From the NCBI GenBank assembly GCA_963070105.1, contig OY718806.1, positions 10,106,190 through 10,170,189 on the forward strand: DNA of 64,000 nt, in the 5' to 3' direction. The position numbers and the translations under genes were made by a program. Each line of letters starts with the position of its first letter. The stretch's first letter is position 1. Positions 1 to 46,445 of this stretch are shown one piece after another. The notes beneath the pieces are model-generated. The model was given only the letters and a program-made list of their open reading frames with translations, searched no databases and had not been told where the DNA came from. The DNA comes from Litomosoides sigmodontis (taxonomy: Eukaryota > Nematoda > Chromadorea > Rhabditida > Onchocercidae).

Positions 1-225
1 AGAGCGAGAAAGCAGAGGTCACGTACGTTAACTTCCACTCATCAAATTCTCATAAATTTTCATTGCTTGTATTTTTATTCCGCTTAACTCGATAACCCTA
101 TGCATTTTTCAATTTTATCTTTACATTCACCCCCTTATTATATTATACACATTGTTATTATTACTATTATTAACTATTATTATGAAATCATTATTTTAGC
201 GTAATATAATATAATATAATTATGA

Positions 226-386
226 TATAATATAATAATAATATAATATAATATAATATAATATAATATAATATAATATAATATAATATAATATAATATA
301 ATATAATATAATATAATATAATATAATATAATATAATATAATATAATATAATATAATATAATATAATATAATATAATATAATATAT
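226..386. repeat. TATAA pentanucleotide array
   Basis: Near-perfect repetition of a five-base TATAA unit, ending at about 386. ORFs across it are artefacts. Confidence 0.95.
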
Positions 387-465
387 GATTTCATAATACT
401 TGTTGACTTGTTACCTGGACAAGATTATGTTTGTATTGTTCGAGTTAAGACGACTTATAGCAGTA

Positions 466-9450
<8,985 letters not shown>

Positions 9451-12400
9451 GTAAATAGTTTGTGTAGAAATTCATTGGTAACTTCTTTGGTTCAGTTTAC
9501 TCCTAAGCTCGGTACTGCCATTTTAGTGATCGGTTAACTGTCATCCTTTAAATTAGCAACATTTCAGTGGCGCTTTTTCCTCGTTACTTTCCGATCTCAG
9601 ATTGCCTGCATATCCCATATACAACCTAATTTATGGCAAATTTTTTTGCAGAATTTAAATTATCGGAATTTATGAAAAATTAATGCTTTGAATTTTTGTT
9701 CCATAGATGAGCGATATGTTGAAATTGTAAGTTAAATATTATGGCACATGCTTGTCTAGTAGATAGGCAACTTTTTTCGAAATGATAGGAGAAATGCTAA
9801 ACAAAAGTATTGTTATTGAATTGCAACTAAAAATGATTCATTTTTATTTTTAAAAATTTTTTTTAATTTAATTTTTTTAGTTTTTTTAACCTAAAAAGTG
9901 GGTTCATTTTGTTGCATAATGCTTGCAAAGCATTTGTAACGGATACACTGAACTTCGAGGACATTTTTAAATTTTTGCTTCTCACTTCATTCCCATTCCT
10001 AAAAATGATCAATCACTGTCCACTGGGAATTGCATAACATCAAAGAGTGAACCGCTTATTGTCTCCATGTTAATATATATGAAATTTCAAACGGTATATG
10101 ACCTACATTGTTACTTTGGTATGTCATACCAATTTCATTTGTTCTCTGAGTTTTATTAACTAATTCTACTCATCATCGATTGATGAGACTTATTGAAATC
10201 GAACACTCTACTGAATTTCTCTCTTGTAAGATGACAATATTGCGTAATCAATTTTGTTTCTTTTTTTTTTACATTCAAATAGCCAATGATGGCCATTTCA
10301 AGATATTCGTTATGCGCAAAAAGGAATGAAGATGATTTTTTTTCATACTTTTCCTATCGTAAAGTTAATTTTTACTCAATTTAGGTTTAGCTTACAATTT
10401 CCATTTCATCTACATTACAGTTAGTTATTTGGACGGAAAAAAATACAATTAAGCGATGCGACTGAAAGTTAATTTAAAATATTGAAAAAATTTTTACAAC
10501 ATGAACGTTTACTGGTTGGATGAATGATGTGTTACCGCATTAAGCTGACCGATACTTACAGTTGTTGATTAAGACAAAAAGATTAGCAAACAACTGTTTG
10601 CTCGTATGAAGCACACAGCTAAAAGGAAGAGAAAAAAAGAAGAGATTGCTAACCAATGAAGTGAAGTGAGTTAAATGTTGAACGAGAGAGAAGTGGACAG
10701 AGTTAGATGACCACATTATTATTTGTGCCAAATCCGAGTTCAATTTGCAACGCAACTGCTACGTATAATTGGAGCAGCTGGCTGACTATCTGATGCAATT
10801 TATAAATCATAGTTTGTAAAGAAAATTCCGAACATTTGAAAACTGCTTCGACTAATTTATGCAGCAAATGTTCCTTCAACTCTTGTTGTTTTGTTTTTTT
10901 CTTTTTTTGAGCAAAATTTGACGAGGAAAAGTGGAAGGGAAGAGAAATAGATAGGCAAATTATGGGAGTGACAGAGAGCAATGTAAGTGGAAGAAAGATT
11001 GAAAAGCTAAAAAAGAATGTGCTTTTTATTTTTCGAGGAAAACAATTGTAATCGAGTGAAATTCATATCGATCTTTGTTTCTAACCGCTCATTACCGCTC
11101 CTACTAACTAACTATTTGTATCGCTAACGCCATTCAATTTAAAATAAGCTCTTTTTTTTCCAAAAAAATTAAAGCATGAAAATTAAAATGCGAAGTATTT
11201 CTATCACTGTTATTTTATTTTTAATACTTTCTACATTTTTTTCACTTGTTTTGTTTGTTCAAATAAGAATTGAAATTGAAATTGTGAGAAGGAAGGGAGA
11301 CGGGAGAAGGAAAAAAGAAAGGTAAACATTTGCACAATTTTCATTTTCATTCCTAACGTTCCTCATTTGTATTATTTGTTTCTAATATTTTCAAAAGAAT
11401 TGTAATTTGCACTAGATAATACCATATTTTGTTTCATTTCACCTTTCCATACTTATTTTTAACCTTTTCATCTCATCTATCCCATGTAAATATTTATTTA
11501 TTTTTTATCTTTTTTTATAAATTTCGAAATAAGTTTTATATCACAGTATTTACGGATGTGTGTGTTTGCATATATAATAATAAATAATAGATAATGAATA
11601 ATGAATAATAAATAATAAATAATAGTAAATTGTAATTAGTAATAATGATGTATAACGGCGAACAAAATGGTTTGCCTATGATTTCTAAATTGTCCCAATA
11701 TTTTTCATGCGAGTAAATTGAATGAGATAATTTCGAACTTGTTATAATAGGACTTCATTCCGGTCATCTTTCTTGCAGTTACGACGACACTGTCGTCACT
11801 TCGACAAAAGTGCCAGAAGTTGGCGACTAACTGGTTGTTCTCCTATAATAATCATTTTGGAAAGATTTAAAAGTATGTAAAATATTAACATTTAAAATTT
11901 TTAAACTAAATTTCCACTTAAAATATTAATTCAGGTCAACCTTATATAGAATTTTGATCAATAAGACGACAATCGGATCGATCAATCACTACAGGCTGTT
12001 TCCTAGGAGTTCCACGACGAGGTACTTAATCGCTCAATTCCTATAACTATTCAATTTTCAAAAACTTTCATTGATCACACATCATTTTCAAATCATAAAA
12101 TGTCTCAAATTTCATCCTGTCAATTGCTAACAATTTTTTAAAAAAAAAATGCTATCCTAATCTTAATTGGCTTTAGCAGGTAAATTCAATTATTTCTTCA
12201 TAAGTAAATCAAACAATGAAAAGAAACTGCCCATCACATTATTTCATGAATCAAAATTTTATATAACACTTAAAATGAGTACATAAATTAGCAGTGATGC
12301 AAATGCAATTATCGGATTATCGCATTATTGTATTTTACATTTATAAAGCAAAACTATTACAAATAACTTTTACAACACTTCATCAAATGTTTAGCCCACC

Positions 12401-13983
12401 TTATCAGTCACCTATCATATCATATGTCAATTGAAATTTAAATTCATTTACGGAATTAGTGAAAATTTATTGCAATGCATTTTGAAACATCACTTGAAAA
12501 AAAAAATGTCATTCCAAATATCGGCAATGTATGGACGGATTCCCTCCATATAGGCCACTCTTTCATACCATTTCCTTCGCTTTGAAGTGTAACAATTTTT
12601 CATAAAATTTCAATTAATTTCTGCTCGGTTTTTAATCTTTTGCTATATAAAAAATATAAATTTAATTAGATCAATCTGTTTTCCCTTCCTCATTTTTTGA
12701 CAGTTTTTAAATATTAATTCAAATTTTGTTGAGCTCAAATTACCCCTAGCTTATTTAACCTCATTATCATGAAATACATTAATTTCATGCTTATATATTT
12801 TGCTTTTCCTATCAAACCAATCACAATATTAAAATGTATGTTGTACATGCTTCTTCACTTCCTACAATAGTCGTGTGCTTCGTTTTTCCTCTAACACATT
12901 TGAAAATGAATTGTGAAATGGAATTTCGAAATTCTTATCTAAAACAAAACCTCATTATCATGAAATGCATTTATTTCAGCTTTCTGTCACTTTCAGTACA
13001 AAATGCTTTTATCAAATTTGTATATGCCTAAATTTGTGCTTTATAATTATTTATTTCGTATAAATTTGGATAGCATATCCCAAAAAAAAGAAAACTATTA
13101 AGAAAGGAAAATGTTGAAAAGATACCAATTCCCCCAGGGATACTTAAAGTTTCTTCCCTTCAAAAAGAGAACCAATTGAAGGAGGGAATAATTATGGTAT
13201 TTCTGGGCAATTTGTTATGAATTTCTCAGTTTTCATTTTTTTTTTTAATTTAAAAAAAGGTTTGCACATGCTGATCCATTATTTTTGGTCAATTTCATCA
13301 CGAATTGATTGGAAAAAAAAGGCGATCATCTAAATGCAATGTCTGTCTTACTAATTTTAGCAATTTTTCGACTTTTAAAAATAACCATTTGTTATGGCAG
13401 TTGAAGGATGTGGATGAAATGATTCGGAATATTTCATAATTTTTCATCTCTAATCCGGTAATTTATTATCTAATCCTAAAATTTGATTATAAATTGAAAT
13501 TTTATAGAACTGTTTAGGGAAATTATTCAGTTGTGACGTAGTTTTTTGTCCTTGGTGTTTTAGTAGGAGTGGGAGAAGAGGGAAAAGTGTAGGAAGGAAG
13601 GGCATTTTCATGCGGGATCGATCTCTCTATGCATTTCCTCGACTGGTTGGTTGATTTGTTGACCATTGTAACGGGTAAGTTATAATTAACATCTATCTGT
13701 CCATTTCAATTTCATTCTTTCTTTCCATATTTGAAATGCATCTGCATTTGCAGTAATGATTTTTAAATTTCAATTTTTTCTTCACAAAAGTTTTGACGTA
13801 TTGATTAGTGATGTATTAATTAGTGTTATTCTATTATGATAGCATTAACTTTTGAAAGGAAATCTCGATGATTCCTATTGCAGGCTTAATTATACCAATT
13901 ACCGGTAATTACTGCCTGTGTCATCCGGAAAGATGAATTTTCCCCTTATTTCCTCATTATTCTCATTTACTTTGTTTAAACTC
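9451..13983. other. AT-rich region upstream of sax-7
   Basis: No gene supported. Two small GC-richer islands at about 11750-11840 and 11940-12040 carry short open frames and are discussed separately. Confidence 0.4.
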
Positions 13984-14038
13984 ATTTAGCACGAATTTTT
14001 ATTGACCGTAAGACGGTCAATAAAAATTCATGCTAAAT
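13984..14038. repeat. Near-perfect hairpin palindrome upstream of sax-7
   Basis: Two 26-base arms with one mismatch are separated by a 3-base loop (AAG). It lies about 290 bases before the sax-7 leader acceptor. Confidence 0.9.
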
Positions 14039-14317
14039 AGTAGCTCTTCCAATTTATTGAAGTGATGTAAAATTAACCGGTTTTATGCATACTTTTGTTT
14101 GTTTGTTTGTTTGTTTGTGCTGAAATTTTTTATCGTTCTAATCAAATATCGTCGTAAAATTTTCGCCATTGTTTATTTTGCTGTAATTAATTGAGCTGAT
14201 ATACAATTAATATTTCATTCATCACAAATTCCATTCTGTGAATATTATTTTACAAGTAGGACGTTGCGTTGTGCTCTCAGTTAACCTATTCAGCGTAAAG
14301 TAATGGGAAAAAAGTGC

Positions 14318-14331
14318 TTTTTCAGACTGTG
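14318..14331 (+). promoter_or_regulatory. Probable spliced-leader acceptor of the sax-7 long form
   Basis: The run CTTTTTCAG ends at 14325, six bases before the ATG at 14332. No upstream exon is evident, so it is most simply a trans-splice acceptor. A cis-spliced 5' UTR intron is the alternative. Confidence 0.55.
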
Positions 14332-38953
<24,622 letters not shown>

Positions 38954-38974
38954 TTAGTCGTTTTTCATCGAACT

Positions 38975-38980
38975 AATAAA
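38975..38980 (+). terminator. Candidate poly(A) signal of sax-7
   Basis: AATAAA lies 21 bases after the TGA stop at 38951-38953. This would give a very short 3' UTR, so later signals may also be used. Confidence 0.4.
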
Positions 38981-41900
38981 AGGAGTCTATTATCAAATCA
39001 ACCGGTGATTGTGAGAAAGTTTTATGGATGTGATTTCTTGTACTCGATTTGTGGGTAGTTTCTTCTAAATGTCATCCTGTTGTAATTTACCTTTTAGTTA
39101 CAGTATATTTAAGTGGGTGGTACTAGGAAAGATAGTAACAGATAACATGCTATTATTAATTCATTCACAATTACTGCAAATGTTAGTCCTAATTTTATGC
39201 CTAAAGCATCACATCCTGAGGCTTTCCACTACAATCTGATATGTATGTGTATGTGCATATGTGTGTACGTGCGCGTGTGTATGTGTGCATGTTAACATAG
39301 AATCGCGGGTTTCTGCATGTGACACAAATTGTTTTTCTTATTCTTTGTGTTTATGGGAGCTACAGATTTGCTTCCAGTGTTTGTGCAACACTTGATCTCT
39401 TTCTTGTCTTACCAATTTTAAATTCACAATTAATTTATACTTTATAAAATGAAATTAGGTAAAATTCTTGAATTTTCTCCTACTTTTATCGGAAATTTGA
39501 GGCGGAAGGTACTTTGGAATTATTCGGTCAGCTTTTTTCGAGGATATTGAAAACAATGGTTTTCATTTGTTGCTCTTATTTTGCTCCAATCTGAATAGAG
39601 TGGGGTACTTTTGTAAAAGTGTATTTGTTCAATCATCCCCAACATTCCATCGTTTTCTCCTCCGGCTTCATCGGTACAATTTAGTTCATTTTTCCAATTT
39701 TGCTTTAGGAGCTATACTGTTAACGAATAAGAATTACTCAAATTATCTTCAACTTTCTTTTCTCATCCCTTCCATTTTGCTTTGTGAAATCCTATCTTCC
39801 TCGAAACGGTGAGCTGTACAGTGGTATCGTTATGCAAATATTATTTCCATGAACTTACTTTCCTTTTGCTCTAGGTGGTAGCAGTTGTTACTAGTAATAC
39901 TGTGAATTCTTTCATCCCATTCATTGCCCTGCTTCATTCTCCGTTTTAATTTTCCTCAACATTTCCAACCATTTCAAAGGGTAAATAGAGTCGGTGGCTG
40001 TTTTATGGTGAAATTTCTTTCTGTAGTCTCAGAAGTTTTTTTTTTTCCACTAGGAGCTGCTGCTTTTCATATTCCTTATGCAATTGGAAATTTTAGGATT
40101 AAAAGTTGCAAAAATTTTATGCGATGAAGTATACTTATTTTTTCTTATTTTATCACAGTTCAGGAAAACTTCCTCAATTTCCTCTCCTACAACAATTTGC
40201 TTTAGAAAATTTAGGAAACGCTCAAGAAATTGAATTTTTTTTTGTTTACTGCTATTCGTTGTTCATTTTTTTTGCAAGTTCTATGAACAGAATGTTGTGT
40301 CGTCCATTTTCTTTCTTCAACTTTAGTGCGCGCTATTGTTTTGTACTGTTGTTACTACTTTTTCTTTGCATGTCAGTAACAATACTGGTTGAACGAGAAA
40401 CGTTTCACTTTTTTTTGAGGAGAAAATGGGAAAGTAATGTTATGATTTTTAGCTGCTTATTTGTTTTCAATGTTTAAGTTTTGTTTCTTTTTTGATATGC
40501 ACCGTTTCGTTGTTAGATGTGATGTATCTGCTTGTCAACATTTTTCTTTAAGTTTCTCCTCTCCCCCTTTCCCTCCATTCCTTATAGCCTCTCCTACATT
40601 ATTCTAACTGCGGATAAGGTTGTTTCCTAGATACTGCTGCTGTTGCTACTTGTTGTTAGTGAAAAAAAGGGGGAAAAAAAGTTTTGTTTGGTTTTCGTCT
40701 TTTTCTGTTGATGATTGAATGCCATTCGTCATTTACATGTATATCGTAGCAGTAGTAAAAAATGATTGGATACGAATCATACCAATGTGATTCAAAGAAA
40801 GTGAGAAAGAAATGAAATTCATAGCTTGAATTTATTCATAAATTGCTCTGTGGTATATTGTACTTCATGAAAATTGTACAATTCCAGTTGCTTCATTTCA
40901 ATATACTTTGTCTTCGAAATTATGCACAATTAGAACGAAAGGACTTTTTTTTAACTTTCATGGTACTTTTTGTACCCGTACTACTGTTACTCAAACATTG
41001 CTGCCATCATATTTTATATGCCTAAGTTTGTGTTTTCATTTGTTATCCTAGCTTCCTTTCAAATGAATAAGTTGGTGGAAATGAGGGCATCGGTCATTTT
41101 TACGTGGGCAAGCAGATAGGTCCGGGTTGATGTAGCAAAAGATTTGGACAAATTAGGTTCGTAATGGAATGCTTCCACCCATACTCTGTCTACAGTGAAC
41201 GTGCTGCCAATTTGTTGCATTTTAATCGTGATGTATGAACTCTCGCCTTTTTATTTGTTTTACATTTTTCATTTGACATATTACGGCTTGATGTTTCTGT
41301 GTCCAAAATATTCATGTCAGTGCTTTGTTTTTTTCTCTTTTTTGTTTCTCGTTCACTCATTATATATTGTTCAAAACAATGATTTTGTCGATCAATCCTG
41401 GCTTTGTTCGACAACACTGAAGCGCTTCCGTTTTCCTTTTTTCAAATTCTCTTTCCGGATATTTGCAATTTTCTTGAATTTGCTGTTTGGTTTTACACAT
41501 ATGGTACTGGGATAATAGGAGATTTTGGGAAGGAGCACTTTCTGGACTATACAGCTTCATGTGTTCCTTTGTTTTTATACGATTCATGTATTTTGGCGAG
41601 AAAAAAATAAAATGACATAGTTTAGTTTTGGGACATTTCACTGTAAACTTTTTTGGGTGTTACAGTGGGTGTCATAATATTTGGGCATTACACTTACTGC
41701 AACTTAACTCACAAGTGGTATCCTGTATTCGGTACTATGATCAATTGTTAGGTTTCCATTGATTTTTTGAATACTTAAAACATGCCTAGAAAAGTGGCAT
41801 AGCTAGATGGTATGAGACTGACATTCTAGAATTTGGAAATTAACGGGTTGATTCTTGTTCTCATCACACCATTTATCAATTTCTATCTTCGTCAACTATA

Positions 41901-42409
41901 ATCAGATTACGTTTACGACTACACCTTGATGGTCTACAATACAAGTGTTATTCGTTTATTCCACCAAAAAAAAGGTTTGCTAAAGTTGACGAAAAAATTC
42001 TAATCATTCGTTCAATCTACTTCGAAAAGATGTGAGAAAAATACATTTATTCACTTACAAAGAATTGTCCAGTAATAGAGGAAGGACTAACAAAGAAAGG
42101 CAATGATGAAAATACGTAGCGGTAATTCCTCTTCAGAGTGAAATGATTTAAGTTCAAGGAAAGTCCTCTGTCATTATCGGAAACACTGCAGGCAGATAAT
42201 ACGAAAGATTATTTCAAGCAGATAAAAAAGAGGGAAAAGATTCCGGAATAGAGTTTACGGAGCTAAGGTTTGTTAAAGTAGGGTGATTTCGAGCAGCGTA
42301 TATCTGATATTTTCGTAATGAGTTGTATTCCGGACTTTGCATTAGACTTTACGGATCACTGATTTTTGGACCAATAAATGAGCAGATTGAATCAAAAGCA
42401 AGGATAAGC
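38981..42409. other. Intergenic region between sax-7 and the vWA gene
   Basis: AT-rich DNA with pyrimidine-rich ORFs (for example 40106-40477) that are low in complexity and show no domain. The left part may be sax-7 3' UTR and the right part the 3' end of the minus-strand vWA gene. No gene recognised. Confidence 0.45.
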
Positions 42410-42415
42410 TTTATT
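42410..42415 (-). terminator. Candidate poly(A) signal of the vWA gene
   Basis: AATAAA on the minus strand, 317 bases past the stop codon at 42732. Confidence 0.3.
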
Positions 42416-42731
42416 CGACACCATTATGATCCTTCCTCCATGCAGTAATTAATTAGCAAAGCCTAGATAAAACCTCAGTTGCTACATCATTTAAGCAGGC
42501 ATAACGTCTACGAGATTGACTGGTAATTAAAGAAAGATGAGATAGATTTCTAAGATATATTATATTTGCCTAATAATATTAGGAACAAATTAGGAAACAA
42601 ATGGCCGTCATCGTTATCGGAAGGACCAAAGGTTACGGGCTAGGTTTTCTGACTATTCTGGGCTTTTCACATAACATTCAGCGCTATTTTACTTCGATAA
42701 AATAAGTAAGTCTCGAACATTGGTGACAAAA

Positions 42732-45700
42732 TTATATACATGGTAGATTGCGTTGTCGAAGTTCCTGAACAAGTTGAGTAAAGTTACGCTCACTATAGAC
42801 GTGTTTTTGGTCAATTGACATCGTTTCAATGGTATGAAGATTCAATCCAGGACTATTCGCATCAAGTGCTCCATCACCCTGCAATGCATTTTGGAGCTTA
42901 CCTTACTTTAGCTTTCTTGAGTCACTAAGGTGTCCTTATTGACTTTGCTCTCCGGTCCTACTGGTAATTAATTCATCTCTAACCGCCCCTTCGCTGGATC
43001 AGAAATGGTAATTGCTACGGAATTAAAAGTGAGCATTTCGAGTTTGGATTAACCATTCAATTTTCTAGTGTGAGAACGGACTTCCTAATTTGATATCATA
43101 TTCACTGTGAGCGAATCCGGAAAACAAAGGATGAATGTAAGTGAACCTCGTAAACTATAGTGTAGAGTGTAAAACCGGCTCGTTCAGCATTACGACTCAT
43201 CTCTTCAACATCCGGTCCCTTATTGCTCCATCCATCGGTAAATATAAGCATGACCTTTTTCGCAATATTATTAGGTCGGCCACCATGTTGCTTGTCCTGT
43301 TGTTTAGTTCCGAGGCGAATTCCTTCACCTATAGAATTCTCCGCTCCATTATCATAAATCATTATTTATTTTTTTTAATTATTTTATATTGTTTGTTAAC
43401 AATAATTAATTAAAACACTCTGTGCTCGTACATGTGACCCGAAAATTTCTCAAAAAATTTTCCATCTAAGTTAAGTCAAAAAATAAAAAAAAACCAAAAA
43501 ATGGAGCAGAGCGTTCTATGTGCAATGTAACTAACTGTTTGCAAAAGAAGAATAAACAAACCGACAGCAGTTGTACCACCCGTGGATTGCAGTCTTCGGA
43601 GTGCAGTTATGATATCTTTTCCATCAAAATACCTGAGCATTAATTAAATTAAAAATAACTTTTAGCGTTGGAATTGATCTTGCTAGCACAATTCGCAAAC
43701 ACGTGCATTTTCATGTGATCAATATTCAAAATGCAGCCATCAATGAATAGCAAAGCTTAAACTCATTTTACGACTACCTGAACTACTTGGTTGTAATTAG
43801 GATCCATCCATCCATAAAAACTTCCAAATAGTTTTTGTACACAGATGTTCACAAAGTTTTACCCATTTTCTTGTTTAGTGGTTTTAATAAATCTCAATTA
43901 TTGCTTTTATTCGAAAATATTCCTTTTCTTTTTCACATTACAATTAGCATTTGAAGCATTAAAAATGTCAAAAAGTGATTTAATTACAAATTGAAGTTTT
44001 TCTAAAGCGGAAATTGAACAACAGAATTGGTAAACCAAATTTTTTATTTACTTTCATAATTATTAATTTACATCAAACCGACCAAGTTGAAGTGTACATT
44101 TTCTTTTTTGTAATTTTTTCAGAGCACGCAGTCAGTTCAAAACAATTCTGTGACTTTAGAATGCAATAAAAATTGGATTTTACTTTAAAAGTTTTGGAAT
44201 TCGAGGTTTCGTGATAAAAACGTAGAATTCTAACCTGTCTAAGTTAAATTGTATCCTTGATTTACCCACTGAGCTAAACGTAACTAATGCTACTCGAGTG
44301 AATCGCCGGCCAATTAAAAGCTTGCTGGTCAGTTCTTCAGCCATCTCTATGTATTTCCGGTAAACAGGACTTGTTGTCGTTGATAAATCTATGACAAGTA
44401 CCACATCCTGCTCACAACCTGTAAATTTGTTGATTTTAAAATTGTCATTAAAAATTGCAGGCAGCATGCATAATCTCCTCTTGTTATTACAACCGTGCAA
44501 CGAACATATTGCTTTTCCTATCGTACAGTGCCGGATAATATCCTTTTAGTTAATACCTTCGATTAAGTAATTTTTAATTCAATCAGATTATGATAAGACA
44601 AAGTAAATTCAATCCATATTAAACACCCGATAATTCACTTTAATTTCTGGTTTTGGTGTTAAATATTTTACAATCGTCTTCAGTAGATGGCTTATTTCAC
44701 TGCCCAATTAGATCAAAGTATGATATCTGACTAGTGAATCATTCACTTAGAGGAACTAATAATTGAACAATGCAAATACCTGAAATTGGGTTAGTTGTAG
44801 TTGTGGTAGCCGTTGTGGTCGTTGTTGTCGTTGTTGTTGTCGTCGTCGTTGTGCGACACTTTTCCTGAGCACGTCGAAGCAATTTACGTGTAATATCAGC
44901 TGCTAATTCTCGACCACTTTGCAAAATCACATGATTGATATTACCAGTTATGTGGAATAGTTCTTTTCTGAAAAAAATTTTATTTCAAAATTTATCAATA
45001 ATGATTAGTATTACTCTATAACGCTGCGTCACTTAATGTTATCACTGATAATTTTGTCCGTTTAACTCCGTATAAAAAAAATGACATAATTAAATTATTT
45101 AAAATAATTAATTAAAAATGCCGAACTTGCTGGCTTTTAATCTTTTTTTTTCTCGCAAAATTCTTGGAAACTTTCGTCTTTTAGAATTATTTAAATGGAC
45201 CTACAGAGAAATTTTTTCGTTCCCTATTTCTTCAGAACTTCCAACCATTTAAAATTATTTAACAAACATAAAAAGTGACTGAAATTTGTACTTATCAACA
45301 GCTTCTGGATTTCCTGTTGCTGCTGCAAAAACCCATGTGTTCGGAATTTGTTGTAGCCGATGAGCCGGAATTTTTGGATCGTCTGCGCTTCGGCCATCCG
45401 TAACAACCATTATAAGAGTAGGAATTGACTTGTTGCGTAATTCCATTAATTCTAGTCCGATTTCCAGTGCCTTCCTAAATAATGACACTATGAAAAATTA
45501 AACTTTTTTTCTGGATCGTCTTTTAATTAAGTAGGAGGGAGAAGTTTTTGTGTGGCTTTTAATCGTTTTACTCTTTCATTAATATTCTAATGGATAAATC
45601 CAGCGTGAAATTTTGAGAAGTCAAAGATTCATTTGAATTTACATTTTACTTTTTTAAAAAAAAGTTGAGAGTAAAATAAAAAAAATCTTGAACTGAAAAT

Positions 45701-46385
45701 TAGAGAAAGACTTTAAATTGCGCTTAAAATTCTAGCAGGAGTGAAATTTCAATTTAAAATGGAAGTTTCACGAACTTCGTATTTGTTGTACCACCAATGG
45801 CTCTTAGTGAAAGCACACTTTTCTTAAATTCCTCATTGTTTTTAGCAAAATTCCATTTGAATACTTCCCGACGATAACTGGGTCCGGAATATACGATCAG
45901 TGCTACCTGAAACAAGAACGGTGTTAAATTCACTTAATCATTAGCTACAGCTCATCACTCTCATTTCTATTAAACGAATTTAAAATTATCAACATGATTA
46001 GCCTCATATTAAAGATGAAAAGAGCTCATATGATGAAAATTTTTAATCATTTATATCAATTAATTAATTTATTTATCAAACTTATTATTTAGCGAAAACT
46101 GAATTATCACATAAAATCTAGCAAAGCAAAATCGCAGATAGACCGATAAACTGCAGCTGAGGAAAAATATATCATTCTGTTAAGCATGAATTATTCTAAT
46201 TAATTAATTAGTTTGATTATTGTTCAAAAATTTACCCAAAAAAGCAACACGAATTACCAACCCTGTGCCTGGATGGCCCGATGTCAAGTTCTTCCGAAAC
46301 ATTAACGACAAAATTTCGACTTCTATTGAATGCACCTTTGACGGAATCGGAACGATCCAATATAATGAGAATATTGAGATAACAG
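42732..46385 (-). CDS. Double von Willebrand factor A domain protein, 5' end not found (402 aa modelled)
   Basis: Exons in reading order: 46262-46385, 45776-45906, 45292-45474, 44780-44967, 44235-44418, 43562-43632, 43147-43328, 42732-42878; all phases agree. The first vWA domain starts CYLNILIILDRSDSV, whose DRSDS fits the metal-binding DxSxS (MIDAS) motif, and continues VALIVYSGPSYRRE, GGTTNT and MVVTDGRSADD. A Thr-rich linker (RTTTT...ATTTTTNP), encoded by an imperfect ACN repeat near 44805-44855, leads to a second vWA domain (CEQDVVLVIDLSTTTS, VALVTFSS, GGTTAV, LIFTDGWSNKG). Its first metal-site motif is DLSTT, not DxSxS. The protein ends in RQRNLPCI. Domains of this kind mediate adhesion or matrix binding, so it is probably secreted or cuticle-associated (inference). 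Signal peptide and start lie further upstream; the first exon may extend to an acceptor at 46444, in frame. Exact family member not recognised. Confidence 0.85.
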
Positions 46386-46445
46386 CTAATTGGAAAAATT
46401 GACGTCTGTGTTTTCACGTAGATAAATAGCACCGTTGCTAAGCCC

